Positions 28,401 through 35,984 of a stretch of DNA of 64,000 nt are shown here, piece by piece (the first letter of the stretch is position 1; the number at the start of each line of letters is the position of its first letter). A model generated the notes under the pieces. The model searched no databases. It had not been told where the DNA came from and was given only the letters and a program-made list of their open reading frames with translations. Origin of the DNA: Commensalibacter oyaizuii (lineage in GTDB: Bacteria; Pseudomonadota; Alphaproteobacteria; Acetobacterales; Acetobacteraceae); contig NZ_JASBAO010000001.1 in the NCBI RefSeq assembly GCF_029953265.1, forward strand, positions 2,237,501 to 2,301,500, written 5' to 3'. Made by a program: the position numbers and the translations under genes.

Positions 28401-28505
28401 GGGTGGGTTATTTCGCCAGAATTATCTATTATTGATCAAAATAATATTTTGTTAGACTTTTGCAAAAAAGCAAGATATGAAAAATTAAAAGTAGTTTATA
28501 AGTAG
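25440..28505 (+). CDS. Multidomain glycosyltransferase: TPR-like N-terminus, GT2 and GT4 domains
   Basis: A 1021-residue fusion with a GTG start preceded by AGAGG. Residues about 15-130 are TPR-like helices. About 150-315 is a beta-rich region of unclear type holding two similar ends (LLGSPIDI, LIGSPIDPW). A GT2 domain follows at about 348-600 with LVIIVPVYKG, NKGFPGAVNSG, the DxD-like LLNSDT (about 432) and GEENDFCMRA (about 537). A GT-B/GT4 domain lies at about 630-1010 with HAYGGGVERAV, LIGAIGIEKGFDIL and FPAIWPETWCYALSIAWRAG. Two transfer steps in one chain suggest it builds a short glycan on a lipid or protein acceptor in the cytoplasm. It lies 58 bases after the Sel1 gene and probably shares its operon. 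Confidence 0.88.
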   Translation: MPKTKQEKLLEYARKKAEGMERIRQNAQSAYIRAQEEKNKGNIKASIQWMDRAHRLALRNPNITFDLAMLYLKQKQHDQAYTLLNPLMGKFDFYEGWLALALVIATKKDFDRLLTILEHALSHHCPVLETWPLVINLTKKLQMNGCCGLVGSMGQAWISTFKPGSVSLFLDDNYLGETNNKYFNLPEGWQDCQDLHVQQDGVSLLGSPIDIQSICRTEGFVEIDQGHMSGWLWYPAEPERLPVLSFYNSKNILEKQITVQDYFEIAHLDVPLFRAKCFKLPLEDFSPELYAVKDEQQRNLIGSPIDPWILIPKQKKLRSITKKHQLCVPVSAFFYGEKPQIASKKAMGLVIIVPVYKGIEETIACVEAVLQTVPDDVIIQLVDDCSPESELIDILRDNVDNQQIYLIQHHENKGFPGAVNSGIRAWPGYDVILLNSDTLVAKGWIESLRKAAYSQIDIGTVTPFSNDASIFSYPYYDQENPVPSIKEVKSLMRLMQKVNAGVVVQAPTAHGFCMYIRHDCLKQTGLLRENLFAQGYGEENDFCMRAQHLGWRHVVAADVFVGHKGGVSFQRSKNALLRRNIKILNDLYPGYDQMVKTYMDRDFLRNYRRNLDIQRLQNFYKAKKKQGIVYRYALIITHAYGGGVERAVQERIYKLRLKGMIPILIRPTILGDGCQLEIQFKSETILYNEITELYPNLVFSLPCEYSILLQFLQKMDIQSLEVHHFSNHHDAVRQLLYDLSIPYHVYIHDYMVFCPRISLLNADKRYCGEPKQLSKCQACVDLMPASRENLIDMDSWIQRSQNELMHAQRVITPSKDTAARIKKHFPMLKKIDVEELEDDRPDLTIEQLAFFSQHTDKIPETEIQKDIYTHSYKVCLIGAIGIEKGFDILKALVADADQRDLPLEFVLVGRTVDDQLFLNSNRLFITGSYKEEEAVDLVNRQQADIAFFPAIWPETWCYALSIAWRAGLKTVAFDLGAIAQRIKTTQRGWVISPELSIIDQNNILLDFCKKARYEKLKVVYK

Positions 28506-28576
28506 TTATTATCATTTCTTTGGTCTATTTAAAGAATGTATATTAAATTATAGCTTTAAAAATAGGAACTCGTAGA

Positions 28577-29626
28577 ATGTCAGAAACCAAACAAAAAACG
28601 AATCAAAATCAGCAACGCGTTATTGATTTAAACGTTAACGGTCACTTAATGAGCTTGGATGCAGGGCTATATTGTATTTATCATGCCCCTAATCAAGCGG
28701 CTGCAGATGAGTTTGGTTTTCCTGGGCTACGAATTTGTCTACCTCCATTTAAACAAAGTGCTCATGTTAATGTTGAGACTTTTGAACAAGATGGTTGGTT
28801 GGGGGCTGAAAAAAGTGCAGCTTTGGTTCGTGTTTCTGGTGGTCCTGGTTTAATTTTAGTGACTGTATACCAAAATCCAGCTAATCAAATTCCTGCCCCC
28901 AAATTGCAAGTCGTGCGTTTAAATGATGCGCCAGATCAGCCTAATAATTTACCTGTATCAACAGAGGTAAAACAGCAACAAGATCAGTCCTTACAAGCAC
29001 AACAGGCAGCTGTAAAACAGTCATCCTCTGCCCAAGAGGATGATATTACAATTTTTGCCCATGTACAGCGTATGGGTGATGTTTCAGTAAAATTAGGCGA
29101 TTGGATTGGGATTCCAGACAGTAAAACCTGGATTGAAGGGTTTGGTTTAGGGGTCAATAAATATATCGATCCGGAAGATATCGAATATCAAGCTGTTTTG
29201 GGTAAAGGGTGGATGTCTCCTTGGTACAAGGGGAATCAATTTTGTGGTAGTCGAGGCATGGCTTTACCATTATGTGGGTTGCGCGTTAAATTGAGTGGCG
29301 AAGCAGCAAAAAAATATCGTACGCGTCTGACAGCTACTTTTATTGATGGAACCAAACTTGGACCTGTTGAAGATGACACCACACTAGCAGCAGAATCTGT
29401 TGCCCCTTTAGAAGCACTGTGTTTCGAATTAATTTCTATTGCTGATGGTAAATCCGTTGCCAAGAAAGTTGTTGAAGTTAAAGAATCAACACCAACCATT
29501 AATAAAAAAACAGAAAATAAAACTGTGAGAAGTAATATTAAGTTAAAAAAATCGAGTTCCAAGGTTGCTTCTGCCAAGCCCGTTGAACGAAAAACGGTGG
29601 CAAAAGCAAGTTCTAAGAAGAAATGA
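28577..29626 (+). CDS. Protein with ChW-like repeats and Lys-rich tail, function unknown
   Basis: A 349-residue protein without a signal peptide or membrane helix. Residues about 15-115 form a beta-rich domain, and a Gln-rich linker lies at 115-155. Two or three repeats then recall clostridial hydrophobic-W (ChW) units. Repeat 1 (158-194) has HVQRMG ... W-I-G ... WIEGFGL. Repeat 2 (202-240) has IEYQAVLGKGW ... YKGNQFCGSRG ... CGLRVKL. A looser third (250-287) has FIDGTKLGP ... APLEALCFEL. The end (about 290-349) is a Lys/Ser-rich basic tail. The ChW link is my own pattern match. It sits between two glycosyltransferases downstream of the type I secretion genes and is followed by a clear terminator. 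Confidence 0.55.
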   Translation: MSETKQKTNQNQQRVIDLNVNGHLMSLDAGLYCIYHAPNQAAADEFGFPGLRICLPPFKQSAHVNVETFEQDGWLGAEKSAALVRVSGGPGLILVTVYQNPANQIPAPKLQVVRLNDAPDQPNNLPVSTEVKQQQDQSLQAQQAAVKQSSSAQEDDITIFAHVQRMGDVSVKLGDWIGIPDSKTWIEGFGLGVNKYIDPEDIEYQAVLGKGWMSPWYKGNQFCGSRGMALPLCGLRVKLSGEAAKKYRTRLTATFIDGTKLGPVEDDTTLAAESVAPLEALCFELISIADGKSVAKKVVEVKESTPTINKKTENKTVRSNIKLKKSSSKVASAKPVERKTVAKASSKKK

Positions 29627-29634
29627 TAATCCAA

Positions 29635-29672
29635 AAATGTATATTTAAGCAAAAATATACATTTATTTTTTA
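29635..29672 (+). terminator. Intrinsic terminator after the ChW-like gene
   Basis: A perfect 12-bp stem, AAATGTATATTT (29635-29646) with AAATATACATTT (29653-29664), has a 6-base loop and is followed by ATTTTTTTAAC. It lies 8 bases past the stop at 29626 and should end the operon that starts at 19617. Confidence 0.8.
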
Positions 29673-29731
29673 ACACCCCATCATATTCAAAATAGATGGG
29701 TATAATTTTATTTAATGAATTGGTTTCTGTT

Positions 29732-31009
29732 GTGAAATATTTATTTATTCATCAGAATTTTCCAGGACAATATTTGCATATTGTTCGGCATTTGGCTAAA
29801 CAACCCGATAACGAGATAATTTTTATCAGTCAATCTTCTGAAAATAAGATAGAGGGCGTTCGATCTGTTTTTTATAAAACGGTCGAAGTTACACCAGGAA
29901 TACATACTGCGCTAGCGGAATTGGATATAGCCATTAAGAGAGGCGAAGAAGTTTATAAAACGATCAAGACTCTTAAAAATCTAGGTTTTATACCTGATAT
30001 TATCATTGGGCATCAAGGATGGGGTGAAATGTTGAATTTGCAAGACATATACCCAGATGTTCCAGTTATTCACTATTGCGAATTTTATTACCATTCAGAC
30101 GGATTAGATGTCAATTTTGATCCTGAATTTCCTGCAGATGAACTCTTACCTTCTCGGGTTCGAATAAAAAATACTATAAATTTAATTTCAGCAACCAATC
30201 CTGGATGGGGTCAAACCCCAACTTTGTTTCAACATTCGACCTATCCCAAATGGGCTCAGCAACAAATGACTATATTGCGTGAGGGTGTGAATCTTCAAAA
30301 ATGTGCGCCAGATCAGTCAGTTCGCAAGCAAGATGTAAAATTTGGAGATTTTATTGTCTCACCTCATGATAAGTTGTTAACGTATGTTGCACGTGGGCTA
30401 GAACCTTATCGTGGCTTTCATATTTTTATGCGAGCATTACCAAAATTATTAAATGAACGTCCAGATTTAAAGGTTGTGATGGTCGGACGTGATCAGGTTA
30501 GTTATGGCGCGTCTTTAGCGGGTGGATTATCTTGGCGTGAATATATGCTAAGAGAGCTGAGCGACAAGCTTGACATGTCGCGTGTGCATTTTGCTGGACA
30601 GGTTTCATATGACGTTTTTGGCCAATTATTGAAACGTTCTGATGCTCATGTCTATATGACTTATCCATTTGTTCTATCATGGTCTTTGCGTGAAGCGATG
30701 GCAACGGGATGCGCGATTGTTGCCAGTGATACGCAACCCGTTCAAGAATTTATTGCGGATCGTAAAACGGGCCTACTAACCCCATTTTTAGATCCAAACG
30801 CACTTGCAGATCATGTATTAGAGGTATTAGAGGATCAAATTCTAGCACAAAATTTACGTACAGCAGCGCGTGCAGAAGCTGAACGTAGTCTGTCGTTGAC
30901 AGATTATCTTGAGAATTATGAATTATTAATTGATGATTTAGTGCATCGTCGTAAACCTTCGTTAAATCTAGGTAATTCCCCAGCAGAGCTAGCCTTAAAA
31001 AATCCATAA
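29732..31009 (+). CDS. GT4-family glycosyltransferase
   Basis: About 425 residues when started at the GTG at 29732, which gives the usual opening (V/M)KYLFIHQNFPGQYLHIVRHLA. An ATG at 29696 adds 12 atypical residues and overlaps a TATAAT at 29701. The GT-B fold shows the N-terminal domain, then VMVGRDQVSYGASLAGG and HFAGQVSYDVFGQLLKRSDAHVYMTYPFVLSWSLREAMATGCAIVAS. This is the donor-binding region with the family Glu in REAMA. Close relatives are cytoplasmic retaining enzymes acting in surface-glycan or glycoprotein synthesis. It follows the terminator at 29635 but belongs to the same cluster by content and strand. Donor sugar unknown. Confidence 0.88.
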   Translation: MKYLFIHQNFPGQYLHIVRHLAKQPDNEIIFISQSSENKIEGVRSVFYKTVEVTPGIHTALAELDIAIKRGEEVYKTIKTLKNLGFIPDIIIGHQGWGEMLNLQDIYPDVPVIHYCEFYYHSDGLDVNFDPEFPADELLPSRVRIKNTINLISATNPGWGQTPTLFQHSTYPKWAQQQMTILREGVNLQKCAPDQSVRKQDVKFGDFIVSPHDKLLTYVARGLEPYRGFHIFMRALPKLLNERPDLKVVMVGRDQVSYGASLAGGLSWREYMLRELSDKLDMSRVHFAGQVSYDVFGQLLKRSDAHVYMTYPFVLSWSLREAMATGCAIVASDTQPVQEFIADRKTGLLTPFLDPNALADHVLEVLEDQILAQNLRTAARAEAERSLSLTDYLENYELLIDDLVHRRKPSLNLGNSPAELALKNP

Positions 31010-31043
31010 ACCTTTAAATATAAGATTTTGAATAAAAGATTTG

Positions 31044-31075
31044 ATGCCACTTATGACATTAAGTGGCATTTTTTG
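31044..31075 (+). terminator. Intrinsic terminator closing the glycosyltransferase cluster
   Basis: The perfect 10-bp stem ATGCCACTTA (31044-31053) with TAAGTGGCAT (31060-31069), 6-base loop, is followed by six T. It is 34 bases past the GT4 stop. Confidence 0.85.
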
Positions 31076-31203
31076 TGTGCTATTTATACATTTAAAATTG
31101 TATAATCATATTTTAACGTAAAATATAATTGTATTTTTAACCAAAGTATTTAAATATTAAATTCAATAACATTTTATTTTCTTTAAAACATTTAGGAAAA
31201 ATT

Positions 31204-32253
31204 ATGGGTTTTCGTAAGTTAAATCGTCGTCAGTTTTCGCGGTCTTTATTAGCTGTTTCAGGGGCGACAATCTTATCGGGCAGTATAGGTAAAGCATTGG
31301 CTGATGAGGGGTCACCATTTCCTGATCTTGGATCTGCGGTAAAGCTGGATGGTAAGCCGCGTAAGATCACCCTAGCGTGGAGTGCAGATTCGATTTGTAC
31401 TGCTGCTTTTCCAGTTGCCAAACAAAAAGGTTTTTTTGAAAAATATAATCTAGACGTAAATTTCATAGATTTTGCTGGTTCTGTTGATCAGATGTTAGAG
31501 ACCATGTCTACAGGGAAGGCAGATGGTGCATCAGGGATGGCATTACGGTGGTTAAAACCTTTACAACAAGGATTTGACGTTAAATTAGTTGCTGGATTAC
31601 ATTCAGGCTGTTTGCACTTATTGGCACCAGAAAACGGTGATATTAAAACTCTTGCTGCGCTTAAGGGCAAAACTATTGGAGTTGGTGATATTGGCGGTCC
31701 CGCCAAAAACTTCTTTAGTATGCGTTTTAAAGAAATAGGAATAGATCCAGAAAAAGAGGTCAGTTGGCGACAATTTCCAGAGGATATGCTACCACTTGCT
31801 TTAAAACGTGGTGCAATTCAGGCCGCAGGTCTGGATGATCCATTGGCACATTTATTCCAAACTAAAAATAAGTTAATTTCTATTGATTCCAATATGGAAG
31901 GGCAGTGGAAGCATATTGCCTGTTGTGTTGTTGGCCTAAGGGGGTCTTTGATTCGTAAGGAACCCATGGTTGCCAAAGCTATCACCCAAGCAATTTTAGA
32001 AGCTGGGCAGTGGGTACATCATAACAAAATGGAAGCAGCCAAAATGTTTGAACCATATGCGCCCAAAGTCTCTGCCCAAGAATTGGCAGCAATCTTGGAA
32101 ACAGAAGGTACGCACGAACAGTCTGTTGGATGGCAATTGCAAAAAGATGTAGTTTTTTATGCCAATCAGCTCAAACAAATTGGTGTATTTCCGTCTTCGT
32201 TGAATTCTGAAACCTATGCGAAAAAAGTAACACAGGATCTTTTTACTGGATGA
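31204..32253 (+). CDS. ABC transporter substrate-binding protein, NMT1/SsuA/NrtA type, Tat signal
   Basis: A 349-residue periplasmic binding protein. The N-terminus has the twin-arginine motif NRRQFSRSLL followed by a weakly hydrophobic stretch ending near ALA (about 34), so Tat export is likely. The mature part has ITLAWSADSICTAAFPVAKQKGFFEKYNLDVNF, then STGKADGASGMALRWLKPL, GKTIGVGDIGGPAKNFF and ALKRGAIQAAGLDDP. This is the pattern of the nitrate/sulfonate/taurine/hydroxymethylpyrimidine group. The ligand cannot be set from sequence. It is the first gene of a three-gene importer, with the stop overlapping the permease start by ATGA. Confidence 0.88.
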   Translation: MGFRKLNRRQFSRSLLAVSGATILSGSIGKALADEGSPFPDLGSAVKLDGKPRKITLAWSADSICTAAFPVAKQKGFFEKYNLDVNFIDFAGSVDQMLETMSTGKADGASGMALRWLKPLQQGFDVKLVAGLHSGCLHLLAPENGDIKTLAALKGKTIGVGDIGGPAKNFFSMRFKEIGIDPEKEVSWRQFPEDMLPLALKRGAIQAAGLDDPLAHLFQTKNKLISIDSNMEGQWKHIACCVVGLRGSLIRKEPMVAKAITQAILEAGQWVHHNKMEAAKMFEPYAPKVSAQELAAILETEGTHEQSVGWQLQKDVVFYANQLKQIGVFPSSLNSETYAKKVTQDLFTG

Positions 32254-33185
32254 AAAAGATTGTTATAAATGCCTATTGGCCCCAAGTCGTTGGTGCGATT
32301 GCGTGGCTGATCACTGGGGCTTTGACTTATTTGATCCCAAATGCAGACGACTTTCCAAGAACAACAACATTTGCCCTTGCCTGCGTTAGTGTAGCTGTAT
32401 TAAGTGCATTAACATTGCCCCTTAATAAGGTTCGTTATTATGGTGCGTGGATTTTGGCCTTGGCTGTGTTTATTGGATTGTGGGAAGTGATTCAGGCGAA
32501 ATTCCTACTATTGCCCAGACCCTTTTTTGGTGCGCCACAAGAATTACTGGATGTCTTCATTACCGACTGGCTGAAACTATTGGATGCATTGGTGCATTCA
32601 ATGATGTTGTTGGTTGGTGGATATATCTTAGGGTGCATTATTGGTTTTTCTATTGGTGTTGGAATGGGATGGTCGTTGCGTTTTGGTTATTGGGCACATC
32701 CAATTTTACGTTTCTTAGGGCCATTACCTCCTGTAGCATTTTTACCTTTATTGTTTGCAGTTATTCCTTCTAGTTTTATTGCAGGCGAGTTATTGATGGC
32801 ATTTGCGGCGGCATTCCCAGTAGCGATATTAACATGGTCTGGAATTGCAGGGGTTAATCCTGGATATTATGATGTGGCCAAAACAATGGGGGCCAAACCT
32901 TTATTCTTAATTCGACATGTAGCTATTCCAGCGGCATTGCCCTTTGTCTTTGTTGGTATGTTTATGGCACTTGGATCTTGCTTTTATATGCTGGTTGTTG
33001 CGGAAATGCTGGGGGTCAAAGCTGGCTTGGGCTTTTATATGCAATGGGCCCAGGGTTGGGCAGCCTATCCAAATATGTACGCGGCGTTGTTCATTATGGC
33101 GGTGATGTGTACTTCGTTTATGACGTTATTATTTAAAGTACGAAATCGTTTGCTACGTTGGCAAAAGGAAAGCATTAAATGGTAG
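32250..33185 (+). CDS. ABC transporter permease, SsuC/TauC/NrtB type
   Basis: A 311-residue inner-membrane protein with an extended N-terminal part (two to three extra helices, about 10-80) before the usual six-helix permease core. The EAA loop reads YYDVAKTMGAKPLFLIRHVAIPAALPFVFVGMFMALG. LLLPRPFFGAPQELLDVF and LGCIIGFSIGVGMGWS are typical of the SsuC group. It starts inside the last codons of the binding-protein gene and its own stop overlaps the ATPase start, so translation of the three is coupled. The extra N-terminal helices make it longer than the usual ~260 residues. Confidence 0.9.
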   Translation: MKKIVINAYWPQVVGAIAWLITGALTYLIPNADDFPRTTTFALACVSVAVLSALTLPLNKVRYYGAWILALAVFIGLWEVIQAKFLLLPRPFFGAPQELLDVFITDWLKLLDALVHSMMLLVGGYILGCIIGFSIGVGMGWSLRFGYWAHPILRFLGPLPPVAFLPLLFAVIPSSFIAGELLMAFAAAFPVAILTWSGIAGVNPGYYDVAKTMGAKPLFLIRHVAIPAALPFVFVGMFMALGSCFYMLVVAEMLGVKAGLGFYMQWAQGWAAYPNMYAALFIMAVMCTSFMTLLFKVRNRLLRWQKESIKW

Positions 33186-33946
33186 CGGTTATAGAAAAAC
33201 AACAGAAAATAGAAATCACGAAGGTTAGTCACAGTTATAGTCTTGATGACCATGAGCTTCCTGTCTTAAATGATATTGATTTAACAATCGAACCCAATGA
33301 GTTTGTCGTTATTTTAGGCCCTTCTGGATGTGGAAAATCGACATTATTGCGTATGGTGGCAGGGCTTGAACACCCTGAAGAAGGTTCGGTAAAAGCGAAT
33401 GGATACGAAATTCGGTCTGCTGATCCCTCTCGCATTGTAGTATTCCAAGATCCGACTTTATATCCCTGGTTAACAGTCAGGCAAAATGTTGAACTAGGTT
33501 TTAAAATCCAAGGTAAAAAAGATAATCAAGCCATTTCTGATATGTTAGAAATGATTGGGTTACAAGGATTTGATAATGCCTATCCAGCCCAGTTATCTGG
33601 GGGAATGGCCCAACGTGTGGCGTTAGCACGGGCATTGGTCAATGACCCCAGCGTATTAATTTTGGACGAGCCTTTGGGAAAGTTGGATAGTTTAACCCGT
33701 ATTACGATGCAAAAAGAGTTGGTGCATTTATGGCAGCAAAAGCAATTCACTGGGTTAATGGTAACGCATGATATTGAGGAGGCATTATTATTGGCGACCC
33801 GTATTGTCGTGATGTGTCAAAGACCAGCCCATATTATTGGCGAGTTCAAGGTGAACATGCAATATCCAAGACATCGGGATGCTGAAGCTTTGATGAAAAT
33901 ACGTCGCGAGGTCTTTGATTTGCTGGGGCACGAGCTGGATTGGTAG
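33179..33946 (+). CDS. ABC transporter ATP-binding protein, SsuB/TauB/NrtD type
   Basis: A 255-residue cytosolic ATPase that powers the importer of the two genes before it. Visible motifs are Walker A LGPSGCGKST (about 46), the Q-loop VVFQDPTLYPWLTV (about 85), signature LSGGMAQRVALARAL (about 140), Walker B VLILDEPLGKLD (about 158) and the switch His in MVTHDIEEAL. The start ATG at 33179 lies within the permease's last codons (overlap of 7 bases). No regulatory domain follows the ATPase core. Confidence 0.92.
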   Translation: MVAVIEKQQKIEITKVSHSYSLDDHELPVLNDIDLTIEPNEFVVILGPSGCGKSTLLRMVAGLEHPEEGSVKANGYEIRSADPSRIVVFQDPTLYPWLTVRQNVELGFKIQGKKDNQAISDMLEMIGLQGFDNAYPAQLSGGMAQRVALARALVNDPSVLILDEPLGKLDSLTRITMQKELVHLWQQKQFTGLMVTHDIEEALLLATRIVVMCQRPAHIIGEFKVNMQYPRHRDAEALMKIRREVFDLLGHELDW

Positions 33947-34255
33947 TAGGAAAGAAGAGCTACGTTGTTTTCTTTAACGAATATACTATAGGATAAATAA
34001 TTATATAATATAATATGATATTTGACCCAATAATGTTTATTAGCTGGTGAGTTTAACGTTCCAATAGTCGTCGTTAAAGTTTCTCTTATGAGATAATGTT
34101 ATCAATAACGATAAAATATAAAATTATATATTTATAAAGTGGAATGTAATCTAAAAACTTACTTTTATTATTTAATAATTGATTTTGATAAGGTATTTTA
34201 TGTTGATTATTATACGAGGCAGTCGTTATTTAATAGCCTCGTATAATATATGATA
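33947..34255. other. Intergenic region between converging ABC importer and ppa genes
   Basis: About 310 AT-rich bases without a gene. A stem-loop with 11-bp arms (34210-34246, listed separately) lies on the ppa side. Confidence 0.5.
34210..34246 (-). terminator. Stem-loop downstream of ppa
   Basis: A perfect 11-bp stem, TTATACGAGGC (34210-34220) with GCCTCGTATAA (34236-34246), has a 15-base loop, 9 bases past the ppa stop. No T-run follows on the minus strand. Confidence 0.5.
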
Positions 34256-34780
34256 TTATTTCTTGTAATTTTTAATCGCGGTTTCGATTAATTCACAAGC
34301 TTTAGCTTTGTTATCCCAGCCTTGAATTTTAACCCATTTTCCTTTTTCAAGGTCTTTGTAGTGGGTAAAGAAATGTTCAATCTCTTGACGAGTAATTTCA
34401 GGTAATTCGCCGACTTCTGCAATATTGGTATAGGCAGGGTGAATTTTGTCATGAGGAACACAGATGACTTTTTCATCCATGCCTGATTCATCTTCCATTT
34501 TCAATACGCCAATCGGGCGCGCACGAATAACGCATCCAGGGATAACGGGTTCTGGACATAGAACCAACATATCAATTGGATCACCATCGGCAGCCAGTGT
34601 ATTAGGGATAAACCCATAAGCTGCGGGATAAACCATTGGGGTGAATACGACACGATCAACAAAAACAGCACCACTATCTTTATCAACTTCGTATTTGACT
34701 TTTGATCCTTTGGGAATTTCAATAACAACATTAATATCGTTTGGTACATCTTTACCAGGGGCAATTTTAGATAGATCCAT
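34256..34780 (-). CDS. ppa: Inorganic pyrophosphatase
   Basis: A 174-residue cytosolic family I pyrophosphatase, the usual bacterial length. It hydrolyses pyrophosphate to two phosphates and pulls biosynthetic reactions forward. The metal and substrate residues are clear: VVIEIPKGSKVKYE near the N-terminus, YGFIPNTLAADGDPIDMLVL with the D-G-D-P-x-D signature (about 62-70), and DEKVICVP with HYKDLEKGKWVKIQGW in the second half. It is a single gene with a stem-loop after it. Confidence 0.97.
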   Translation of the reverse strand: MDLSKIAPGKDVPNDINVVIEIPKGSKVKYEVDKDSGAVFVDRVVFTPMVYPAAYGFIPNTLAADGDPIDMLVLCPEPVIPGCVIRARPIGVLKMEDESGMDEKVICVPHDKIHPAYTNIAEVGELPEITRQEIEHFFTHYKDLEKGKWVKIQGWDNKAKACELIETAIKNYKK

Positions 34781-34850
34781 AATTTATTCCAATTCTATAA
34801 AAAAACTCAATAACTTTAGCGAATTACAGAAATGTTTTCAATATTGAAGA

Positions 34851-35345
34851 TTACGGATGATTAAATCCTCTATATCCATCATTGATACAGTAGTTAATGT
34901 CTTTAAAATTATTTGATTCATAAGGCTGTTTTAAGCAGCTTTGGATCAAGTTAAGTCGATCTTTTGTTGCTCTTGCATACTCACACATGATTGTGGTTAC
35001 TGTATTATTTTTGTTGCCATAATAGCAAGCCTTTTCAGCAGCATGAGCAGTTTCAATTAATTGTTGTGGGCTTTTGAAGGTAATATATATTCCTTGGTAT
35101 TGTGGGCTATGATTACTATCATTGCTTATATTTGCATTTTGTGCATAAAGGCACATGATCTGCGTTGCGTAACTATTTTTATCAGCGTTATTGCAAAGAT
35201 TCACAGCTATTTTTTTCATATGATTAAAATCGCTATTTTCATCAAATGCAATTGATATAGATTCTGTTGGAATGGGTGGAGGCGTTGCTTTGGCTATCGT
35301 TGATGTGCATAATATTATTAATAATGCAGATAAATATTTTTTCAT
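34851..35345 (-). CDS. Small secreted Cys-containing protein, unknown function
   Basis: A 164-residue protein with a clear signal peptide (MKKYLSALLIILCTSTIAKA, cleavage near residue 20), then a Pro-rich start and helical segments with paired cysteines. Two internal units look alike: AVNLCNNADKNSYATQIMCLYAQ (about 48-70) and AEKACYYGNKNNTVTTIMCEYAR (about 100-122), each C-x(10-13)-C. A third Cys pair is near the end. The pattern suggests disulphide-pinned helical hairpins in the periplasm. I do not recognise a family. The next gene upstream, now interrupted, seems a diverged relative. Confidence 0.6.
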   Translation of the reverse strand: MKKYLSALLIILCTSTIAKATPPPIPTESISIAFDENSDFNHMKKIAVNLCNNADKNSYATQIMCLYAQNANISNDSNHSPQYQGIYITFKSPQQLIETAHAAEKACYYGNKNNTVTTIMCEYARATKDRLNLIQSCLKQPYESNNFKDINYCINDGYRGFNHP

Positions 35346-35429
35346 TAAAAAGACCTTAAAGACAGAAAAGTAAATATATTATACTTAATTCCTTGCAGCA
35401 ATTTTCTATTAAATTATCTTTTGATAATA

Positions 35430-35984
35430 TTAGTTGCTATCACTTGGATCATCCAGCTGTTCTGGATTTTTAACTTGCCCATTCCATTTAGTACTAGAGC
35501 CATATTTATAATCGGTAATTTTACACTGCCCAAAAATACCTTGTTCTACTTTGTCTATACCGTGTTTAAAATATGCTTCTTTTGCGGATTGTGTTTGCAA
35601 ACTACTAAAACGAGGTAAGCTCAGATATTCTTTTATGCGCTTTCGAGATGTTTCTGGTTCGATATAAGGAATATCATCAGTAGGAGAGGATCGACCTAAA
35701 TCTTGCTCTCTTTGACGTAAATGAGTAAGACCATCCTGTAAATACATATCGGCCAAAATGCATTGATCAATGTCAGGGCTATTTTTATCTATATATTCAT
35801 AACATTTGTGCATGCTTTCCGCAGCAAGGATAATAGAGCTTGTACAAACATTCGTTGCAAATTGTTTAATGACAGAGTTAATGGTTTCTTGGGACACATG
35901 TTATGGCAGAGGTTGAGCATTAACAACGGTGCTAAAAAATGAGAGAGTAAAAGATAAAGAAAAAATTCCGACTATTTTATTCAT
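35430..35984 (-). pseudogene. Secreted Cys-containing protein interrupted by an in-frame stop after the signal peptide
   Basis: An ATG at 35984 with AAAGGA upstream opens a good signal peptide (MNKIVGIFSLSFTLSFFSTV then VNA). The frame hits TAA at 35903-35901 after codon 27. The same frame then runs on open for about 155 codons to 35430. The rest has segments such as AAESMHKCYEYIDKNSPDIDQC that resemble the Cys pairs of the neighbouring gene. A GTG at 35897 could start the remainder but would lack the signal. Either one nonsense change has broken the gene, the strain carries a recent null allele, or a base is misread. The remainder alone is annotated by some tools as a 155-residue protein. 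Confidence 0.7.

Noticed and set aside
31076-31203. TPP riboswitch ahead of the NMT1-type importer
   Set aside because: The conserved CUGAGA and surrounding TPP elements are absent. The leader is simple AT-rich sequence.
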